Below, piece after piece: positions 21,504 through 24,266 of a stretch of 24,266 nt of DNA (positions are counted from its first letter, which is position 1; every line of letters starts with the position of its first letter). The notes under the pieces were generated by a model. That model was not told where the DNA came from. It ran no database searches and saw nothing but the letters and a program-made list of their open reading frames with translations. The position numbers and the translations under genes are program-made. The stretch covers positions 3,879-28,144 of the forward strand of contig JADDPU010000375.1 of assembly GCA_016781725.1 (NCBI GenBank), given 5' to 3'. The DNA comes from Rubrobacter sp. (GTDB lineage Bacteria > Actinomycetota > Rubrobacteria > Rubrobacterales > Rubrobacteraceae).

Positions 21504-21506
21504 AAT
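21501..21506 (+). promoter_or_regulatory. TAGAAT -10 box of the XRE gene (leaderless, overlaps nfo stop)
   Basis: TAGAAT ends 7 nt before the GTG at 21514. A TTGCGC 18 nt upstream (21477-21482) can serve as -35. There is no room for a Shine-Dalgarno. Confidence 0.6.
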
Positions 21507-21513
21507 CTAGGGC

Positions 21514-21813
21514 GTGAAGACCTTGGAGATAAGCCCGGAGCGGCACAAGGGGGACCTCCTCTCGACCATCGGGGAGACCCTGCGGGCCGAGCGCAACGAG
21601 CGGGGGCTGACCCTGAAGCAGGTAGCCGAAGGGGCCCACGTCTCGGTCTCGTACCTCGCGGAGATAGAGCGCGGCGAGAAGGACCCGTCCTCGAGGGTAC
21701 TGGAGAGCATCGCCGCCGGCCTCGGCGTCGAGGTGAGCGAGCTTTTGGTTCGCATCGCCGCGGCCCTCGAGCCCGCGCCGGTAGTGCCGGTCACGAACTC
21801 GCTGGCCGCCTAG
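21514..21813 (+). CDS. XRE-family helix-turn-helix regulator
   Basis: 99 residues. A Cro/CI-type HTH occupies about 17-72: IGETLRAERNERGLTLKQVAEGAHVSV, then SYLAEIERGEKDPS, the recognition and contact helices, then VLESIAAGLGV. The short Ala/Val/Pro-rich tail has no ligand domain. The shape resembles small actinobacterial regulators such as ClgR, but the match is only to the HTH. GTG at 21514 lies 7 nt after TAGAAT, so a leaderless mRNA is expected. The GNAT gene follows 21 nt downstream and may be co-transcribed. Confidence 0.85.
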   Translation: MKTLEISPERHKGDLLSTIGETLRAERNERGLTLKQVAEGAHVSVSYLAEIERGEKDPSSRVLESIAAGLGVEVSELLVRIAAALEPAPVVPVTNSLAA

Positions 21814-21834
21814 GCCTCTTCCCTGGCGCCGCAG

Positions 21835-22323
21835 TTGCGTTTCACCCTGAGGCCCATCACGCGGGCCGACGCCGAGGCCATCTCGCGCTGGCGCTACGGG
21901 GAGCCCTACTCGATGTACGACGGGAACCCCGCCTCCGTGCCCTCGCTGCTAGAACCTCGCTTTCTGTACCACTCCGTCTACGACGAGCGCGGAGAGCTCG
22001 CCGGCTACTTCTGCTTCGGCGAAGACGCGCGCGTCAGGGCTGGAAGGCGGCTCGGGGTCTACGAGAAGGAGCCGGCCCTGGACGTGGGGCTCGGCATGAG
22101 CCCCGAGCTTACCGGAAGGGGCCTCGGGGCCGAGTTCGTCCTGGCCGGGCTCCGTTTCGCTAAGGAGAAGTACTCGCCGCCCGCCTTCAGGCTGACCGTC
22201 GCCGCCTTTAACCGCAGGGCCGCGCGGGCCTACGAGAAGGTTGGCTTCGAGGTCGTGGATTCGTTCGGCGCCCGCACCCCGGACGGCAGCCTGGAGTGGC
22301 TGCTGATGCGGCGCGAGGCGTAG
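21835..22323 (+). CDS. GNAT-family N-acetyltransferase
   Basis: 162 residues. GNAT fold: LRPITRADAEAISRW at the N-terminus, a YFCFG beta-strand, the acetyl-CoA loop LTGRGLGAEFVLAGLRFA near 97-114, and NRRAARAYEKVGFE near 127-140. Closest in style to amino-group acetyltransferases acting on small molecules or peptides (RimJ-like); the substrate is unknown. TTG at 21835 is the only start in place and has no clear Shine-Dalgarno. The stop is 4 nt from the stop of the convergent CPBP gene, leaving no room for a terminator, so the two transcripts probably overlap. Confidence 0.85.
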   Translation: MRFTLRPITRADAEAISRWRYGEPYSMYDGNPASVPSLLEPRFLYHSVYDERGELAGYFCFGEDARVRAGRRLGVYEKEPALDVGLGMSPELTGRGLGAEFVLAGLRFAKEKYSPPAFRLTVAAFNRRAARAYEKVGFEVVDSFGARTPDGSLEWLLMRREA

Positions 22324-22327
22324 GGGT

Positions 22328-23338
22328 CTACGGGGCGAAAAAGTAGGCGGCCAGGATGGTGAGGGCGTTGAAGCTGGCGTGGGCAAGAAAGCTCGCGGTC
22401 GTGTTGATGTGGCGGCGCAGGAGCCCGAGGCCGGTGGAGAGGATGAAGATGTAGACGAGCAGCACGGAGGGCCCGTACTGCACGTGCATGGAGGCGAACA
22501 GGATCGAGGTCGGCAGTATCCCGAGACCGGGCTGCACGGCGCCGCGGAAGAGCGTCTCCTCCCCGAGGCCTGCCCCAAGCCCGATCAGCAGGGCGAAGAG
22601 CACGGCCGGGACCGGGGCGAGACCCCTGGGGTCAAAGAGCGCGCGGGAGACTCTGCCCACCTCGCGGTAGAGGTCGGGCTGCAGCTGGGAGAACAGAAAG
22701 TCGGTGGCTAAAGAGAGGGCGAAGGCCGCCGCGACGAAGAGCGCCACGACGCCGAGGTGCTTGAGGGAGAGGGGGCCATAGCCCAGCCGGGCTAGCGTCT
22801 CGCGGGGGCCGCGGCGGACGCCGAGGCCGACGCCGAACACCGCCACCGCCAGAAAAGGGAGCTGGCTCGCCAGGATCACACCGGGCGAGACCCTGCCTCC
22901 CGTCCCGAGCGAGAAGGCGCCGATGCGCTCCAACTGCTCGAACCCGAGGATGCCTACCACGTTGTTCGCCAGCAGCACCGTCACGAACAGCCACAGGGCC
23001 AAAAAGATCGGCGGGTCCGTCCAGAAGCCTTCGTTCGGCCAGCGACCGACGATCTTGCGCAACGTCGGGACGCAGAGGGCCAGCCCGATGAGGCCGGCCG
23101 CCGCGACCGCCCCGGCAGTGATCGCCAATAGCCCGGGCGGGTATATCCCCGCGGGCACCCGCCCGGCGTAAGAGACCGTCCCAAGCAGCGTCCCGGTCGT
23201 CAGGGCGAGCAGCGAGACGAAGACGAGCACTACCCAGAGCGAGATCTCCGCCCGCCGGCTCCTCCTCGAGTACTGCGCGAGGAGCGCCAAGAGGCACACG
23301 AAGACCGTAACCGAGAGGGAGCTGAGCAGGTTCTCCAT
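22328..23338 (-). CDS. CPBP-family intramembrane metalloprotease (large)
   Basis: 336 residues from the ATG at 23338 and about eight membrane segments. The C-terminal CPBP domain has GEETLFRG (Glu260, Glu261, Arg265), FASMH (His285) and LAHASFN near the end. The N-terminal ~200 residues are further membrane helices of unknown role, making it longer than the 197-residue CPBP at 13133. The ATG at 23338 lacks a clear Shine-Dalgarno; an upstream frame to 23365 is possible but falls next to the leader hairpin. A GCGACA-17-TATATT promoter on the - strand (23471-23443) would give a leader of about 100 nt containing two hairpins. Confidence 0.87.
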   Translation of the reverse strand: MENLLSSLSVTVFVCLLALLAQYSRRSRRAEISLWVVLVFVSLLALTTGTLLGTVSYAGRVPAGIYPPGLLAITAGAVAAAGLIGLALCVPTLRKIVGRWPNEGFWTDPPIFLALWLFVTVLLANNVVGILGFEQLERIGAFSLGTGGRVSPGVILASQLPFLAVAVFGVGLGVRRGPRETLARLGYGPLSLKHLGVVALFVAAAFALSLATDFLFSQLQPDLYREVGRVSRALFDPRGLAPVPAVLFALLIGLGAGLGEETLFRGAVQPGLGILPTSILFASMHVQYGPSVLLVYIFILSTGLGLLRRHINTTASFLAHASFNALTILAAYFFAP

Positions 23339-23369
23339 AAGACCCCAAGAGCGTAGCACAGACACAGAA

Positions 23370-23396
23370 CCGGGCCGCGCGTAATCCGCGGCCCGG
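23370..23396. terminator. strong hairpin in the leader of the CPBP gene
   Basis: CCGGGCCGCG (23370-23379) pairs perfectly with CGCGGCCCGG (23387-23396) around a 7-nt loop. On the + strand GCCTTTCTCG follows, the same TTTCTCG tail as the glnA terminator. On the - strand it is followed by TTCTGTGTCTGTG, 30 nt before the CPBP start, so it could end or attenuate transcription into that gene. Confidence 0.55.
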
Positions 23397-23406
23397 GCCT
23401 TTCTCG

Positions 23407-23434
23407 CTGGGCTAGGAAGGGGGAATGAGCCCAG
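23407..23434. other. second leader hairpin upstream of CPBP
   Basis: CTGGGCT (23407-23413) and AGCCCAG (23428-23434) form a 7-bp stem with a 14-nt purine-rich loop (pyrimidine-rich, CATTCCCCCTTCCT, in the - strand RNA). It lies between the presumed promoter and the 23370 hairpin. Confidence 0.45.
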
Positions 23435-23442
23435 TGATCCGA

Positions 23443-23496
23443 AATATAAGGCGGCAAGGTTACATTGTCGCTACTCGCAGGTAACAATTAGGTTAC
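23443..23496 (-). promoter_or_regulatory. presumed CPBP promoter with GTAAC inverted repeat
   Basis: On the - strand GCGACA (23471-23466) and TATATT (23448-23443) are 17 nt apart. Just upstream, GTAAC (23481-23485) and GTTAC (23492-23496) form an inverted repeat with a 6-nt centre, and a further GTTAC lies at 23460-23464. The AT content is far above that of the surroundings. An operator role is inferred. Confidence 0.45.
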
Positions 23497-23513
23497 AAGT
23501 TAGCCGACGGTCC

Positions 23514-23548
23514 TTACCTGACGGCTGAAGCCTGTAACCTGATGCCTA
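23514..23548. repeat. heptad repeat, copy B
   Basis: Five consecutive 7-mers of nnnCCTG type on the + strand (TTACCTG, ACGGCTG, AAGCCTG, TAACCTG, ATGCCTA) lie directly downstream of the minus-strand gene ending at 23553. A 24-nt core matches the glnA-end copy at 1302-1329 at 21 of 24 positions, including the variant ACGGCTG unit in the same order. Confidence 0.6.
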
Positions 23549-23552
23549 TCCT

Positions 23553-23843
23553 TTATGGATCCCTGTTCTCGCCCCGTTCGAGGCCTTCCAGGATGGGGCC
23601 GAGCTCTCTATCGCGGGTCTTCTCGTACTCTTCGAGGTCTTTGGCCTCCCTGGCAAGGCGTGCCATGCGTCCCGTGAGGCCCGAGCCGCCCTTCGCCGCG
23701 AGTATGCGCCACCCGAGGAGTCGGTAGGAGCGCTCGAGGTGGGGATCTTCCTCGCCGTCTTCCAGCAGGCCCTCGAGCAGCGCGTGCAGCGCCTGCGCTT
23801 CCTTCAGGGAGAGGCGTAGCTCGACGGTGCCGTCCTCGACCAA
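23553..23843 (-). CDS. small acidic hypothetical protein
   Basis: 96 residues, rich in Leu, Glu and Arg and probably all-helical: VELRLSLKEAQALHALLEGLLEDGEEDPHLERSYRLLGWRI would make two helices, and REAKDLEEYEKTRDRELG a third, possibly a coiled coil. No signal peptide or metal motif. The TTG start (23843) lies one base after the TAG stop of the HTH gene (TAGCTTG), so translation is very probably coupled and the two proteins may form a complex. Unrecognised family. The heptad repeat follows its stop. Confidence 0.7.
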   Translation of the reverse strand: MVEDGTVELRLSLKEAQALHALLEGLLEDGEEDPHLERSYRLLGWRILAAKGGSGLTGRMARLAREAKDLEEYEKTRDRELGPILEGLERGENRDP

Positions 23844-23844
23844 G

Positions 23845-24192
23845 CTAGCGGGTCTTCTCGACGTAGATGCGGTCCTGGGTGATGACCACCTGCAGGTCCG
23901 CGGGCGAGCCGCGCAGGTAGCCGCGCCATTCGCGCTCGAAGACCCCCGAGTCCTTGGCGTCGGTCGTCAAGACTATCCCCTCATCGGTCTCGTCCAGCAC
24001 CGCCGGGTGCTCCGAGAGCTGGCCCCGCCTGACCGGGTCGCGGCGGTAGATCGAGTTGCGCGACCTGAAGCTCTGCACGCTCGAGGGCGTGGTATTCAAC
24101 TCCTGGGCGATCCACTCGTCCCCCCGCCCCTCCTCGACCCAGCGCCGGATCTTGGACGCGTGCGGCTTTAGCGCCACCCTTCTGTTTCCCAA
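23845..24192 (-). CDS. HTH-like DNA-binding protein, unrecognised family
   Basis: 115 residues from the TTG at 24192. Residues about 9-50 look like a helix-turn-helix: ASKIRRWVEEGRGDEWIAQ, ELNTTPSSVQSFRSRN, then IYRRDPVRRG. The pattern resembles site-specific HTHs that sense genes through a fixed interval (IAxxLxxSxxSVxxxRxR). The C-terminal part is a beta-rich domain (GIVLTTDAKDSGVFEREWRGYL, LQVVITQDRIYVEK). AGAGGAG (24207-24201 on the - strand) lies 8 nt before this TTG. Longer starts at 24231 or 24240 would include the -10 box region (TATAAG at 24225-24220). It heads a two-gene operon with the 96-residue protein. Role not known; a transcription factor with a small partner is the simplest reading. 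Confidence 0.72.
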   Translation of the reverse strand: MGNRRVALKPHASKIRRWVEEGRGDEWIAQELNTTPSSVQSFRSRNSIYRRDPVRRGQLSEHPAVLDETDEGIVLTTDAKDSGVFEREWRGYLRGSPADLQVVITQDRIYVEKTR

Positions 24193-24219
24193 GGCCCCTT
24201 CTCCTCTGACCGGTCTAGT

Positions 24220-24225
24220 CTTATA
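24220..24225 (-). promoter_or_regulatory. TATAAG -10 box of the HTH operon
   Basis: On the - strand CCTATAAGACT gives TATAAG 28 nt before the TTG at 24192, in an AT-rich stretch (24218-24266) at the window edge. No clear -35 is visible. Confidence 0.4.
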
Positions 24226-24266
24226 GGTCATATGTACCACTTTTTGTTACTCGACGCCATATATGT

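Noticed and set aside
1..24266. CRISPR arrays, insertion sequences, prophage genes, tRNA or rRNA genes
   Set aside because: Looked for and not found: no regular spaced repeats beyond those listed, no transposase or integrase motifs, and no T-loop consensus.

Overview
The window is high-GC bacterial chromosomal DNA with many TTG and GTG starts, dense co-directional gene blocks and short intergenic gaps. The gene content is a Bacillus-type (GSI-alpha) glutamine synthetase, a bacterial type IB topoisomerase, a class E-like sortase, a CbiX-type chelatase next to a DR2241-like Fe-S protein, and two CPBP proteases. This best fits a deep-branching actinobacterium such as Rubrobacter or a relative. 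That assignment rests on recognised protein families and codon usage, not on a database search. It looks like ordinary core chromosome: I see no rRNA, tRNA, CRISPR array, insertion sequence or phage genes.

Layout. 1-1210: tail of a possible upstream gene, an eroded nucleotidyltransferase remnant with an in-frame TAG, and an inositol-monophosphatase-family gene (HisN-like). 1327-2658 (-): glnA. 2937-5048 (+): a membrane protein with a four-fold ETR repeat, topoisomerase IB, and a 43-residue basic protein. 5060-6205 (-): a GCS2-family carboxylate-amine ligase. 6349-8971 (+): a CitG-like protein with worn catalytic motifs, then a two-gene chelatase/Fe-S operon. 9087-9797 (+): a BON-domain membrane protein, convergent with 9932-11287 (-) phosphomannomutase. 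11753-12859 (-): a membrane diguanylate cyclase, flanked on both sides by a 39-bp direct repeat that carries a promoter. 13133-18112 (+): a cell-envelope block of CPBP protease, anchored extracytoplasmic protein, sortase, PBP2 and Lgt. 18192-19314 (+): a Zur-like Fur-family repressor and a ZIP zinc transporter behind a Zur-box-like palindrome. 19364-20536 (-): rhomboid protease and a small conserved protein. 20625-22323 (+): endonuclease IV, an XRE regulator and a GNAT acetyltransferase. 22328-24192 (-): a CPBP protease with a structured leader, then a pair of small lineage-specific genes.

Regulatory grammar. Many + strand genes have a TAGAAT or TACAAT -10 box. In one class (nfo, the XRE gene and the two repeat copies) the box lies 7-8 nt before ATG or GTG, which points to leaderless mRNAs. 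In the other class (membrane protein, chelatase, probably sortase) it lies about 60 nt upstream and is followed by a strong Shine-Dalgarno.

Most worth following up: the direct repeats flanking the diguanylate cyclase, the Ala62 substitution at the glutamine feedback residue of GlnA, the eroded CitG-like gene with an in-frame amber codon, the tandem CbiX/DR2241 split operon, the ETR repeats, the CAGGnnn heptad repeats at two distant gene ends, and a sortase whose best ribosome site precedes an ATA codon.
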